Assembly (NCBI RefSeq): GCF_900176275.1
Contig: NZ_FWXD01000014.1
Span: 62,001 to 126,000 of the forward strand
Length of the DNA: 64,000 bases
Reading direction: 5' to 3'
Source of the DNA: Andreprevotia lacus DSM 23236
Lineage (GTDB): Bacteria > Pseudomonadota > Gammaproteobacteria > Burkholderiales > Chitinibacteraceae
Below the pieces are notes generated by a model. The model was given only the letters and a program-made list of their open reading frames with translations, searched no databases and was not told where the DNA came from. The stretch's first letter is position 1, and every line of letters begins with the position of its first letter. Made by a program: the position numbers and the translations under genes. Positions 56,933 through 64,000 of this stretch are shown here, in pieces.

Positions 56933-57307
56933 TCAATGCCCAAAAATGGCCAGCGCCCACATCGCCGCCAGATTGGTCAGGCAGGCCAGCTGTGCCGCGC
57001 TGCCCAGATCCTTGGCACGCTTGGCCAGGTGGTGTTTTTCCAGCGAGGTATGGTCAACGGCGGCCTCGATGGCCGAATTGAGCAGCTCGACAATGATGGT
57101 CAGCAGGTGCGAGCCGATCACCACCGCGCGCCCCCAGGCCGGCAGATGCACCGAGAACGCCACGATGATGCCGGCCACCGCCAGCAAGGACACCTGCCGG
57201 AACGCGGCTTCGTTGTCCCAGCCGGCCTTGATGCCGTCGATGGAGTAACCCAGCGCATTGAGTACACGCTGGAAACCGGTTTTGCCTTTGAACGGACTTT
57301 CGGACAC
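56933..57307 (-). CDS. dgkA: Diacylglycerol kinase (prokaryotic type)
   Basis: A 124-residue membrane kinase that phosphorylates diacylglycerol for phospholipid recycling. Three membrane segments and the catalytic motif IVELLNSAIEAAVD with adjacent AKDLGSAAQL are diagnostic. It begins at GTG 57307 with AAGGAG seven bases upstream, directly after the stop of the BPSS1780 gene. Confidence 0.95.
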   Translation of the reverse strand: MSESPFKGKTGFQRVLNALGYSIDGIKAGWDNEAAFRQVSLLAVAGIIVAFSVHLPAWGRAVVIGSHLLTIIVELLNSAIEAAVDHTSLEKHHLAKRAKDLGSAAQLACLTNLAAMWALAIFGH

Positions 57308-58108
57308 TCACTCGCTCCTTGTCGGAATGGCAAAGATATCGGCATAGCTGGTATAGCCGAACAGCATCATCACGGGCAGCATCGCCAGCAGCAGCGGCAA
57401 TGCAACCGAGCCCAGCAGTGCCAGCCCCATGAATACGAGGCCCGCCACGCTCAGCGGCATGAGGTTGCGCCAGAAGGCGGTGGTGCTCAGCCGCACAGCC
57501 TCACCAGGTGTCGCACCTTTAAGCATCACGAGGGGAGCGGCAAAGTAAAACAGGCTCTGGATAGCCGCAACGGCGACCAGCATCGCCATGAGCAGCCAGG
57601 CCAGTGGGGTGACATCCAGGTTCAGCGTAGCGACATCGCTGCCGGCTTTGACCGCATCCTGCAGGCTCTTGAGCACCTTGTCGGCGCCCAGCGCACCTTC
57701 GATCAGACTCAGCCCCCCGCTCACCAGCAGGCTGACCAGGAAGTAGATGGCGCCGAGCCGCAGCAAGGGCTGCGGGGCCAGCCGGAAACCGGCAAACAGA
57801 TCGATCAGCATGGGCTTTTCGCCCTCCACGGCCTTGGCCGCGGAATAACTGGTTCCGGCCAGCAGCATCGGGGTCAGCGTGGCAAACACCAGCAAGACAA
57901 TGCTGTTTTGCATGGCAAACAGCGCAATGAGCGTGAATAACAGGCTCTGCAGCAGGAATACGGTCCAGTGCCGGCCAAACAGCCGGAATGCCTGCACGAT
58001 CCACCGCCAGCCGGCGCTGGCCGGCAGGCGGCGGGGCTCGATGGATTTGTCGATGACAATATCGTCTAGTTGCATCCGTATGCTCAAATCACCTGAAGAG
58101 GCGCCCAT
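57308..58108 (-). CDS. BPSS1780-family membrane protein
   Basis: A 266-residue inner-membrane protein with about six hydrophobic segments, matching the betaproteobacterial BPSS1780 family (LPASAGWRWIVQAFRLFGRH near the N terminus). Function unknown. ATG 58108 is used; an internal ATG at residue 12 (MQLDDIVID) is also possible, and neither has a clear ribosome site. Stop abuts the dgkA GTG, so the two are one transcript. Confidence 0.82.
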   Translation of the reverse strand: MGASSGDLSIRMQLDDIVIDKSIEPRRLPASAGWRWIVQAFRLFGRHWTVFLLQSLLFTLIALFAMQNSIVLLVFATLTPMLLAGTSYSAAKAVEGEKPMLIDLFAGFRLAPQPLLRLGAIYFLVSLLVSGGLSLIEGALGADKVLKSLQDAVKAGSDVATLNLDVTPLAWLLMAMLVAVAAIQSLFYFAAPLVMLKGATPGEAVRLSTTAFWRNLMPLSVAGLVFMGLALLGSVALPLLLAMLPVMMLFGYTSYADIFAIPTRSE

Positions 58109-58221
58109 GCTAACAAGGGGATGACCAATCGGCGAGTATGGCGGGCGATTGTGAACGGTACGTGACCGGCATTTTGCAGCCGGCCAGCCCCTCGCCGCGC
58201 CATCTACGGTGCAGGGGCGGA

Positions 58222-58259
58222 GCCCCCGATGCGACGAGGCCGCCAGCCAAATCGGGGGC
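58222..58259. repeat. Inverted repeat downstream of ackA
   Basis: Arms GCCCCCGAT (58222-58230) and ATCGGGGGC (58251-58259) flank a GC-rich 20-bp loop, 8 bases past the ackA stop. There is no T run. It may stabilise or end the ackA message. Confidence 0.5.
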
Positions 58260-58267
58260 CGCAGGGC

Positions 58268-59467
58268 TCACGCCGCCGTAGCCAGCGCATGGCGTGCGAT
58301 CATCACCTCTTCATTGGTCGGAATCACATACACGCGCACGCGGCTGTCGGCGGTGCTAATGCGGTGCGGTGCGGCACTGCGCTGGCGATTGGCCGCGTCA
58401 TCCAGCGCCACGCCCAGCCACGCCAGCTGCTGGCAAACGCGGCGGCGTACCTCGGCGTCGTTCTCGCCTATGCCGGCGGTGAACACCAGCGCGTCCAGCC
58501 CCTCGATGGCGGCGGCCAGCGACGCGGCCTCGCGCGCCACGTGCTGACAGAACATGCTGATGGCCAGCGCGGCACGCGGGTTGTCACTGGCGTGCAGGTC
58601 ACGCATGTCGCTGGAGATGCCCGACACCCCGAGCAGGCCGGATTGCTTGTGCACCAGATCACTCACCTGCTCGACGCTCATCTCCAGGTGCGTCAGGCAA
58701 TGGAACACCAGCGCCGGGTCAAAGGTGCCGGCGCGCGTGCCCATCATCAGCCCTTCCAGCGCGGTAAAGCCCATGGTGGTGGCCTGGCAACGGCCGGCCA
58801 GCAGACCGGCCATCGATGCGCCGTTACCCAGATGCGCCACGACGGTGCGCCCCTTGGCCGCTGAGGCATCCACCGCCGGCAGCACGCTGGCAATGTACTC
58901 ATAGCTCAGACCATGAAAGCCGTAGCGGCGTATGCCATGCTGCTGGCTGAAGTCATAGGGCAGCGCGTACAGCTGCGCGGCCTCGGACTGGGTGCGATGG
59001 AAGGCGGTATCGAAGCAGGCCACCTGCGGCACGGCGGGCAGCAGCTCGGCCAGCACGCGCATGGGCATGATGTTGTGCGGCGCGTGCAGCGGCGCCAGCG
59101 CCACGGTTTCATCCAGCGCGGCCAGCACCTCGGGGGTGACGCACACCGGCTGGGTAAAGCTGCTGCCACCATGCACCACGCGATGGCCGATCACCGCCAG
59201 GCTGCGGCCATCGGTATGGCCACGCAGCCAGTCAAGGATGTAACGCAGCGCGGCGTCATGATTCTTGTGCCCGGATGGCGGCAGTGGCGTATCGGAGAGC
59301 TTTTCTCCCGCTTCGTTCTTGGCGCAAAAATGCGGTTCGGTGAAGATGCCTTCCACCTGGCCCTTGCACACCAGTTGCGGATCGGCCTGCGCGCCGAACA
59401 GCGAGAACTTGATGCTGGACGAGCCGGCGTTGATCACCAGCACCAGTTGCTTGTCGCGCGCGCTCAT
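58268..59467 (-). CDS. ackA: Acetate kinase
   Basis: Interconverts acetyl phosphate plus ADP with acetate plus ATP. The 399-residue ASKHA-fold kinase has LVINAGSSSIKFSLF, GHRVVHGG, YGFHGLSYEYI, VAHLGNGASMAGL and FTAGIGEND. Start at ATG 59467 overlaps the preceding pta-like stop (ATGA); longer upstream frame is a shadow. Together they form the acetate overflow/uptake node. Confidence 0.96.
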   Translation of the reverse strand: MSARDKQLVLVINAGSSSIKFSLFGAQADPQLVCKGQVEGIFTEPHFCAKNEAGEKLSDTPLPPSGHKNHDAALRYILDWLRGHTDGRSLAVIGHRVVHGGSSFTQPVCVTPEVLAALDETVALAPLHAPHNIMPMRVLAELLPAVPQVACFDTAFHRTQSEAAQLYALPYDFSQQHGIRRYGFHGLSYEYIASVLPAVDASAAKGRTVVAHLGNGASMAGLLAGRCQATTMGFTALEGLMMGTRAGTFDPALVFHCLTHLEMSVEQVSDLVHKQSGLLGVSGISSDMRDLHASDNPRAALAISMFCQHVAREAASLAAAIEGLDALVFTAGIGENDAEVRRRVCQQLAWLGVALDDAANRQRSAAPHRISTADSRVRVYVIPTNEEVMIARHALATAA

Positions 59468-60822
59468 AGTGCCCCCTTGGTCTGCCCGGCCGCATGTGCC
59501 ACCAGCGCCATCACCGCGCACGAGGCCAGTCTGGCCTTGGCATCGTCGGCGCGGCTGGTCAGGATGATGGGCACGCGCGCGCCCAGCACGATGCCGGCCG
59601 AATCGGCGCCGGCAAAATAGCTCATCTGCTTGGCCAGCATGTTGCCGGATTCGATGTCCGGCACCACCAGGATGTCGGCCTGCCCGGCCACCGGCGACAC
59701 GATCTTCTTGGCCTTGGCCGCCTGCATCGAGATGGCGTTGTCGAAGGCCAGCGGGCCATCGAGGATGCCGCCGGTGATCTGGCCACGGTCGGCCATCTTG
59801 CACAGCAGCGCGGCATCGAGCGTGGACGGCATTTTTTCGTACACGGTCTCGACCGCCGACAGGATGGCCACCTTGGGCTGCGGGATGCCCAGCGTGTGCG
59901 CCAGATTGATGGCGTTCTGCGTGATATCCACCTTGGCGGCCAGATCGGGCGCGATATTGATGGCCGCATCGGTCACCAGCAGCGGGCGGCCATAGGCAGG
60001 CACGTCCATCACGAACACGTGCGACACGCGCTTGCCAATGCGCAAGCCGCTGGCCGAACTCATGGCCGCGCTCATCATTTCATCGGTGTGCAGGCTGCCC
60101 TTCATCAGTGCGCCGGCCTCGCCATTGCGGCACAGCTCGACGCCCTTGGCGGCGGCGGCATGGCTGTGTGGTACGTCGATGATGCGGGCATTGCCCAGCT
60201 CGAAGCCCTCCTTGGCTGCCACCGCGCGTATCTTGGCCTCGGGCCCGATCAGGATGGGCTCGATCAAGCCCTCCTTGGCCGCCTCCAGCGCGCCCAGCAG
60301 TGATTCGCGGTCACACGGATGCACTACGGCGGTGGGCACCGGCGGCAAGTTGGCCGCCTTGGCACGCAGGTGGGCAAATACATGATGCTGGCGCAGGGTG
60401 AGTTGCGGCGGTTCATCAAAGCGGTTCAGGCGTTTCTCGGTGGGCGGCACCACGGTGATCGGGCCGGTGGCGATTTCCTCGCCCTGCTGGTTGCGGCAGT
60501 GCACCTCGACCACCACCTGCTTGGAGACCTCGTGCTTCTCGGTGACCTCCAGCGAGATGGTCAGCACATCGCCCTCGTGAATCCAACCCAGCGATTTGAG
60601 CTGATGCCCGGCCAGCACCGAACCATTGCCGGGGAAGAAATTGGTCGTCGTCGACGAAAACAGCGGAAAGGCCCCCAGCGCAGGCACCGCCAGGTTTTCG
60701 CCCTCGCCACGGCTGCCGGCAATCATGCCGAACAGCGTCACATCACCAGCGCGGACCGTGTGCGTGCGCTCGTAACGCATGCCGGGCCGGATGTCGTCGA
60801 AAAGGATGTTCTCTTGGACCAT
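59464..60822 (-). CDS. Bifunctional MaoC-like hydratase / phosphate acetyltransferase
   Basis: A 452-residue fusion: an N-terminal MaoC/enoyl-CoA-hydratase-like hotdog domain (about 1-140, NILFDDIRPGMRYERTHTV) and a C-terminal phosphate acetyl/butyryl transferase domain (about 150-452, VPHSHAAAAKGVELCRNGEA and DIAPDL-like INIAPDLAAKVDITQNA). Likely converts acetyl-CoA or other acyl-CoA and phosphate to acyl phosphate for AckA. ATG 60822 is chosen over a TTG two codons upstream. This fused type is common in betaproteobacteria; the hydratase activity is unproven. Confidence 0.9.
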   Translation of the reverse strand: MVQENILFDDIRPGMRYERTHTVRAGDVTLFGMIAGSRGEGENLAVPALGAFPLFSSTTTNFFPGNGSVLAGHQLKSLGWIHEGDVLTISLEVTEKHEVSKQVVVEVHCRNQQGEEIATGPITVVPPTEKRLNRFDEPPQLTLRQHHVFAHLRAKAANLPPVPTAVVHPCDRESLLGALEAAKEGLIEPILIGPEAKIRAVAAKEGFELGNARIIDVPHSHAAAAKGVELCRNGEAGALMKGSLHTDEMMSAAMSSASGLRIGKRVSHVFVMDVPAYGRPLLVTDAAINIAPDLAAKVDITQNAINLAHTLGIPQPKVAILSAVETVYEKMPSTLDAALLCKMADRGQITGGILDGPLAFDNAISMQAAKAKKIVSPVAGQADILVVPDIESGNMLAKQMSYFAGADSAGIVLGARVPIILTSRADDAKARLASCAVMALVAHAAGQTKGAL

Positions 60823-60980
60823 GGGCAACTCACTCTACAGAATTGAAAAACGCGCAGCCTAAGCAGCGCAGAATGCATGCGTCTGATGAACTTCATGCTG
60901 CATTGCAGCTAAAGATAACGGAATCGGGCAATCGCAATACTGACCCCGATCAAGGCAACGCGTTCCATCCGTGACCGCGC

Positions 60981-61097
60981 AAGCGCCGCTGACAAAATCC
61001 AGTGCAACGGTGCTGGCAAGGCGCGCGAACGCAGACAGTACAAACGGATACGGCAAGTGAGCGCAACGCCGCCGGCAGGGTTTTGCCAGCGGTGCTT
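60981..61097. repeat. ~117-bp element with inverted ends (family F, copy 2)
   Basis: Ends 60981-61000 and 61078-61097 form an imperfect 20-bp inverted repeat. The core (about 61000-61080) is nearly identical to 9200-9280, including GGCAAGGCGCGCGAA, GCAGACAGTACAAA and GGCAAGTGAGCGCAACGC. The right end overlaps the stop codon of the minus-strand gene at 61096, exactly as for copy 1. The rest of the gap 60823-60980 holds only the presumed promoter region of the pta-like operon. Confidence 0.75.
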
Positions 61098-61644
61098 ATT
61101 TCCACTTGATATTGCAGCCCACGCTGGGCACTTGCTCCGCCAGCGGCGGCTCACCGGCGGCCAGCGCAGCGACCGCACGGCGGATGTCGGCAGCGTCGGC
61201 CACGCCCTGGTTGGGGCGCGTGGCATCGAACTGGCCGCGATACACCAGCCGGCCCATGTCATCGAACAAAAACAGGTCGGGGGTGCACGCAGCGTGGAAG
61301 GCCTGCGCCACCACCTGTGTTTCGTCATGCAGATAGGGAAAGGTGTAACCCAGCACCGCAGCGGCCTTGGCCATTTGTGCCGGGCCGTCCTCGGGGTACT
61401 GATCGGCATCGTTGCTGGAAATGGCCACCATGCCCACGCCCAGTTGCCTGAACTCGGCCCCCAGCGGTGCCAGCGCCGGGTTGATGTGCTTTACATAGGG
61501 GCAATGGTTACAGATGAAGATCACCAGCAAGCCCTTGGGGCCGGCCAGATCGCGGCTGTGATGCAGATCGCCGTGACCGTCGGGCAGGGCAAAGGCGGGC
61601 AGCGGGCTATCCAGCGGCAACATGGTGGAGGGGGTCAGTGCCAT
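61096..61644 (-). CDS. Thioredoxin-like (AhpC/TSA or TlpA-related) protein
   Basis: A 182-residue thioredoxin-fold protein with the CXXC motif CNHCPYVKHI and AISSNDADQYPEDGPAQMAK, typical of a widespread family of cytoplasmic thioredoxin-like proteins of unknown role. VAQAFHAACTPDLFLFDDMG includes the cis-Pro region. Start ATG 61644 has AGGGAGAG upstream. No signal peptide. Confidence 0.88.
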   Translation of the reverse strand: MALTPSTMLPLDSPLPAFALPDGHGDLHHSRDLAGPKGLLVIFICNHCPYVKHINPALAPLGAEFRQLGVGMVAISSNDADQYPEDGPAQMAKAAAVLGYTFPYLHDETQVVAQAFHAACTPDLFLFDDMGRLVYRGQFDATRPNQGVADAADIRRAVAALAAGEPPLAEQVPSVGCNIKWK

Positions 61645-61681
61645 CGTGCTCTCCCTGCCGGCCATCGCGCCCAGGGGCAGC

Positions 61682-62497
61682 TCAGACCGGCGTCAGTGCG
61701 TGTTCGACAAAGGCCGCCATCATGGCGGCGTTGGCTGCGATGCGCGGCGCGATGTGCTGCAGGCCGGGGGTTTCGGTACAGGCGGTGCGGGCGGCGCCGT
61801 TCTGCATCATCCAGGCCTCGAACGAGCTGTCGCGGTGGTTGAACACCAGGCCGTCCTGCACCGGGCAGCCATCCACCTCGCCATCGGCCAGCAGGGTAAA
61901 AAAGCGCGCGTTGGTATCGCGCAGGGTCAGGCTGAACGGCCCGGGCTGCGCCGCATGTTCAAAAGAATAGACATAGCCGTGCTGCTGCAACACGTCTTCA
62001 TGACAACTGAGCACGCCATCGCGCCCCAGTTGCTGCAGCCGCGCCGCATGCGCCAGTAACAGCAGCCCCTCGCGCGATGGCGTTTCGCCACGCGGGTTGG
62101 CGGTAAAACCGCGATTGGGGTTCTCGCCCCAGGCGTTGAAACGCCGGCCGGCGGCAAAGCCGGTGCGGTTGACCAGCGGCAGGAAAGAGAGCCGCGCACG
62201 GGCAAACCAGTCATCCGGCGCGGTTTCCAGAAAGCGCAGCAAACCCCACGGGCCGGCCGGCTCTTCGCCGTGGAAGCCGGCCGCAATCAGCAACGCCGGG
62301 CCTTGCACCATGGGGCCGGACTGCAGCAGGCTGATCTGCACGCCCGAGGTATCGGCCAGCGTGGTATGCAACAGCCCGCGCCGCGCCGCCAGCGCGTCCA
62401 GTCGCTGGGTGAACGCCACCAGATCGTTGCTGGCGCAACCTTCGTCGGGCAGCTGCCAGACGTGGCTTTGTTCACCATCGCGGATCATTTCACTCAT
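61682..62497 (-). CDS. M14-family metallopeptidase (succinylglutamate desuccinylase-like)
   Basis: A 271-residue zinc carboxypeptidase-like protein. Zinc motif FHGEEPAGPWG supplies His and Glu; NRTGFAAGRRFNAWGENPNR contains the substrate Asn-Arg pair; SCHEDVLQQHGYV gives the third ligand; CTETPG holds a likely catalytic Glu. Related to AstE/AspA-type amidohydrolases; substrate unknown. Begins 40 bp downstream of the Lrp-family gene on the same strand and may share its transcript. Confidence 0.85.
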   Translation of the reverse strand: MSEMIRDGEQSHVWQLPDEGCASNDLVAFTQRLDALAARRGLLHTTLADTSGVQISLLQSGPMVQGPALLIAAGFHGEEPAGPWGLLRFLETAPDDWFARARLSFLPLVNRTGFAAGRRFNAWGENPNRGFTANPRGETPSREGLLLLAHAARLQQLGRDGVLSCHEDVLQQHGYVYSFEHAAQPGPFSLTLRDTNARFFTLLADGEVDGCPVQDGLVFNHRDSSFEAWMMQNGAARTACTETPGLQHIAPRIAANAAMMAAFVEHALTPV

Positions 62498-62536
62498 GCA
62501 GCTCTCGGGGCCGTAGTACGGGTGGATAGAAAGGGG

Positions 62537-63025
62537 TCAATCGGGCAGAGGCAGCGCCAGCGTTTCCTTGGCTTCTTCCATCACGATATAGCTGCGCGAT
62601 TCTGCCGCCCCCGGCAACCTTAGCAAAATATCACCGAGCAGGCGCCGGTAGTGTGACATATCCGGCAATCTGGCCTTGAGCAGGTAATCGAAATCGCCGG
62701 CAATCAAATGGCATTCCAGCACCTCGGGAATGCTGGCAATCGTGTGACGGAAATCATCGAACACCTGGCCCGATTTGCGCTCCAGCCGCAGCTCGACGAA
62801 CACCAGCAGCTGCGCGTCCAGCAACTTGGGGTTGAGCCGGGCGTGGTAGCCCATGATGACACCGCCTTCCTCCAGCCGGCGCACGCGCTCGGCACACGGC
62901 GTGGCGGTCAGGCCGACTTTCTCGGCCAGCTCGGTGATCGACAGCCTGCCATCGGCCTGCAGCGCCCGCAGGATGCGGTAATCGATGCGGTCAAGCTTGC
63001 GGCTGCCCTGATACTGGGTGCGCAT
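62537..63025 (-). CDS. Lrp/AsnC-family regulator, probably of dadA
   Basis: A 162-residue regulator with an N-terminal helix-turn-helix (KLDRIDYRILRALQADGRLS, TELAEKVGLTATPCAERVRR) and a C-terminal RAM ligand domain (VLECHLIAGDFDYLLKARLP). ATG 63025 with GGAGGGAA upstream is preferred to an in-frame TTG five codons earlier. It is divergent from dadA, the arrangement of the amino-acid-responsive DadR activator, so alanine or another amino acid is the likely effector. Confidence 0.9.
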   Translation of the reverse strand: MRTQYQGSRKLDRIDYRILRALQADGRLSITELAEKVGLTATPCAERVRRLEEGGVIMGYHARLNPKLLDAQLLVFVELRLERKSGQVFDDFRHTIASIPEVLECHLIAGDFDYLLKARLPDMSHYRRLLGDILLRLPGAAESRSYIVMEEAKETLALPLPD

Positions 63026-63121
63026 GGTGCTTCCCTCCAAAAATCCCTTTAACTATAGCGAAAATCACTGGCTTACTCTCCATATACTGGTGTCATTCTC
63101 TGGATATATAGAGCATCTGCC

Positions 63122-64000
63122 ATGCATGTCGTCATTATCGGAGCAGGCGTCGTCGGGGTGACCACGGCGCACTATCTGCGCAGCGCCGGTCATCAGGTCA
63201 CCGTACTGGAAAAACTGCCGGGCGCGGCCGAAGAAACCAGCTTTGGCAACGCCGGCCAGGTATCGCCCGGCTATGCCGCGCCGTGGGCGGCGCCGGGTGT
63301 GCCATGGAAAGCCGTGAAGTGGCTGGTGTCGGAACACGCACCGCTGCGCATCCGCCCCGACGGCAGCTGGTTCCAGCTCGCCTGGATGGCGCGCATGCTG
63401 ATGAACTGCAGCGAGGCCGCGTTCGAGCGCAACAAGCGCCGCATGGTGCCGCTGGCCGAATACAGCCGCGACAAACTGCGCGAGCTGCGCCGCGATCTGG
63501 GCCTGCATTACGAGGAACGCGCGCTGGGCACCTTGCAGCTGCTGCGTACCGAGAAGCAGATGTTCGCCGCCGAGCGCGACGCCGCCATTCTCGACCAGCT
63601 GGGCGTGCCGCACGAGCTGCTGGATACCGATGAACTGGCCGCCAAGGAACCGGCGCTGGAACGCGTGGCGCACAAGCTGGTGGGTGGCCTGCACCTGCCC
63701 AACGACGAAACCGGCGACTGCAAGCTGTTTACCGAACGCTTGGCCGCCCGCTTGGTGCAGCAAGGCGTGACCTTCCGCTATGGCGTGACGGTGGAGCAGA
63801 TCGTTACCCGCAACCACCAGCTGCGCGCCGTGGTGCTGAACGATGGCGAGCCGGTGTATGCCGATGCGGTGGTGATCGCCGGCGGCTGTGCCAGCCGCGC
63901 CATTGCCGCGCCGCTGGGGCTGGATTTGCCGGTCTACCCGGTGAAAGGCTATTCGCTGACCATCCCGCTGCGCGACCCGGCCTCGGCCCCCGTTTCGACG
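63122..64000 (+). CDS. dadA: D-amino acid dehydrogenase (3' end outside window)
   Basis: FAD-dependent membrane-associated enzyme that oxidises D-amino acids, chiefly D-alanine, to keto acids. The first 293 residues are present. The FAD-binding start is MHVVIIGAGVVGVTTAHYL, followed by LEKLPGAAEETSFGNAGQVS and SPGYAAPWAAPGVPWKA, which are DadA signatures; VVIAGGCASRAIA is the second FAD segment. The 96-bp region shared with the Lrp gene has AT-rich inverted sequence around TCCATATACTGG and CTGGATATATAG, possible Lrp sites. Confidence 0.94.
   Translation, partial: MHVVIIGAGVVGVTTAHYLRSAGHQVTVLEKLPGAAEETSFGNAGQVSPGYAAPWAAPGVPWKAVKWLVSEHAPLRIRPDGSWFQLAWMARMLMNCSEAAFERNKRRMVPLAEYSRDKLRELRRDLGLHYEERALGTLQLLRTEKQMFAAERDAAILDQLGVPHELLDTDELAAKEPALERVAHKLVGGLHLPNDETGDCKLFTERLAARLVQQGVTFRYGVTVEQIVTRNHQLRAVVLNDGEPVYADAVVIAGGCASRAIAAPLGLDLPVYPVKGYSLTIPLRDPASAPVST

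Overview
The window comes from the chromosome of a GC-rich Gram-negative betaproteobacterium, most likely of the order Neisseriales (a chitin degrader of the Chromobacteriaceae/Chitinibacteraceae kind). This is inferred from the secreted GH19 chitinase with a chitin-binding module, the gene order of the division and cell wall (dcw) cluster, the LPS core genes waaC and waaA, meso-diaminopimelate type MurE, and many lineage-typical families such as BPSS1780 and UbiK. No rRNA, tRNA, prophage, integron, CRISPR array or complete insertion sequence was recognised.

Layout. 1-9.6 kb: 3' part of a chitinase, an MFS exporter with a divergent LysR regulator, an overlapping cobalamin-assembly operon (cobT-cobS-cobC-cobU), an aldo/keto reductase with a divergent LysR regulator, and a small hypothetical gene. 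9.6-10.2 kb: a tandem array of a structured 135-bp repeat. 10.2-12.5 kb: a TonB-dependent cobalamin receptor behind a cobalamin riboswitch. 12.6-29 kb: waaC-waaA, transporters, four proteins with c-di-GMP domains (a degenerate GGDEF, an HD-GYP, a GGDEF-EAL and a single EAL), a ferredoxin, a sulfate-binding protein paired with a 1-Cys peroxiredoxin, a MocR-type regulator, and an XRE-DUF2238-DUF3147 operon whose last gene is split by a 270-bp MITE-like element. 29-34 kb: CREST-like and FUSC membrane proteins, msbA, rsmE. 34-52 kb: the full dcw cluster on the minus strand, mraZ-rsmH-ftsL-ftsI-murE-murF-mraY-murD-ftsW-murG-murC-ddl-ftsQ-ftsA-ftsZ-lpxC, with four MraZ-box repeats ahead of mraZ. 52-64 kb: msrP, a CPRec-family receiver protein, glnK-amtB behind a sigma-54/NtrC promoter, ubiK, dgkA, a BPSS1780 membrane protein, an acetate-node operon (pta-like and ackA), a thioredoxin-like protein, an M14 peptidase, and an Lrp regulator divergent from a truncated dadA.

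The genes are mostly housekeeping: nucleotide-loop assembly and uptake of B12, LPS core and lipid A export, peptidoglycan synthesis and septation, ammonium uptake and sensing, and acetate overflow. The less ordinary content is intergenic. Three classes of structured repeat are visible: a two-hairpin REP-like family, present dispersed and as a 135-bp tandem array; a ~115-bp element with inverted ends that abuts gene stop codons; and the 270-bp MITE that interrupts a gene. A similar element lies inside the dcw cluster between ddl and ftsQ and appears to supply the ftsQ ribosome binding site.
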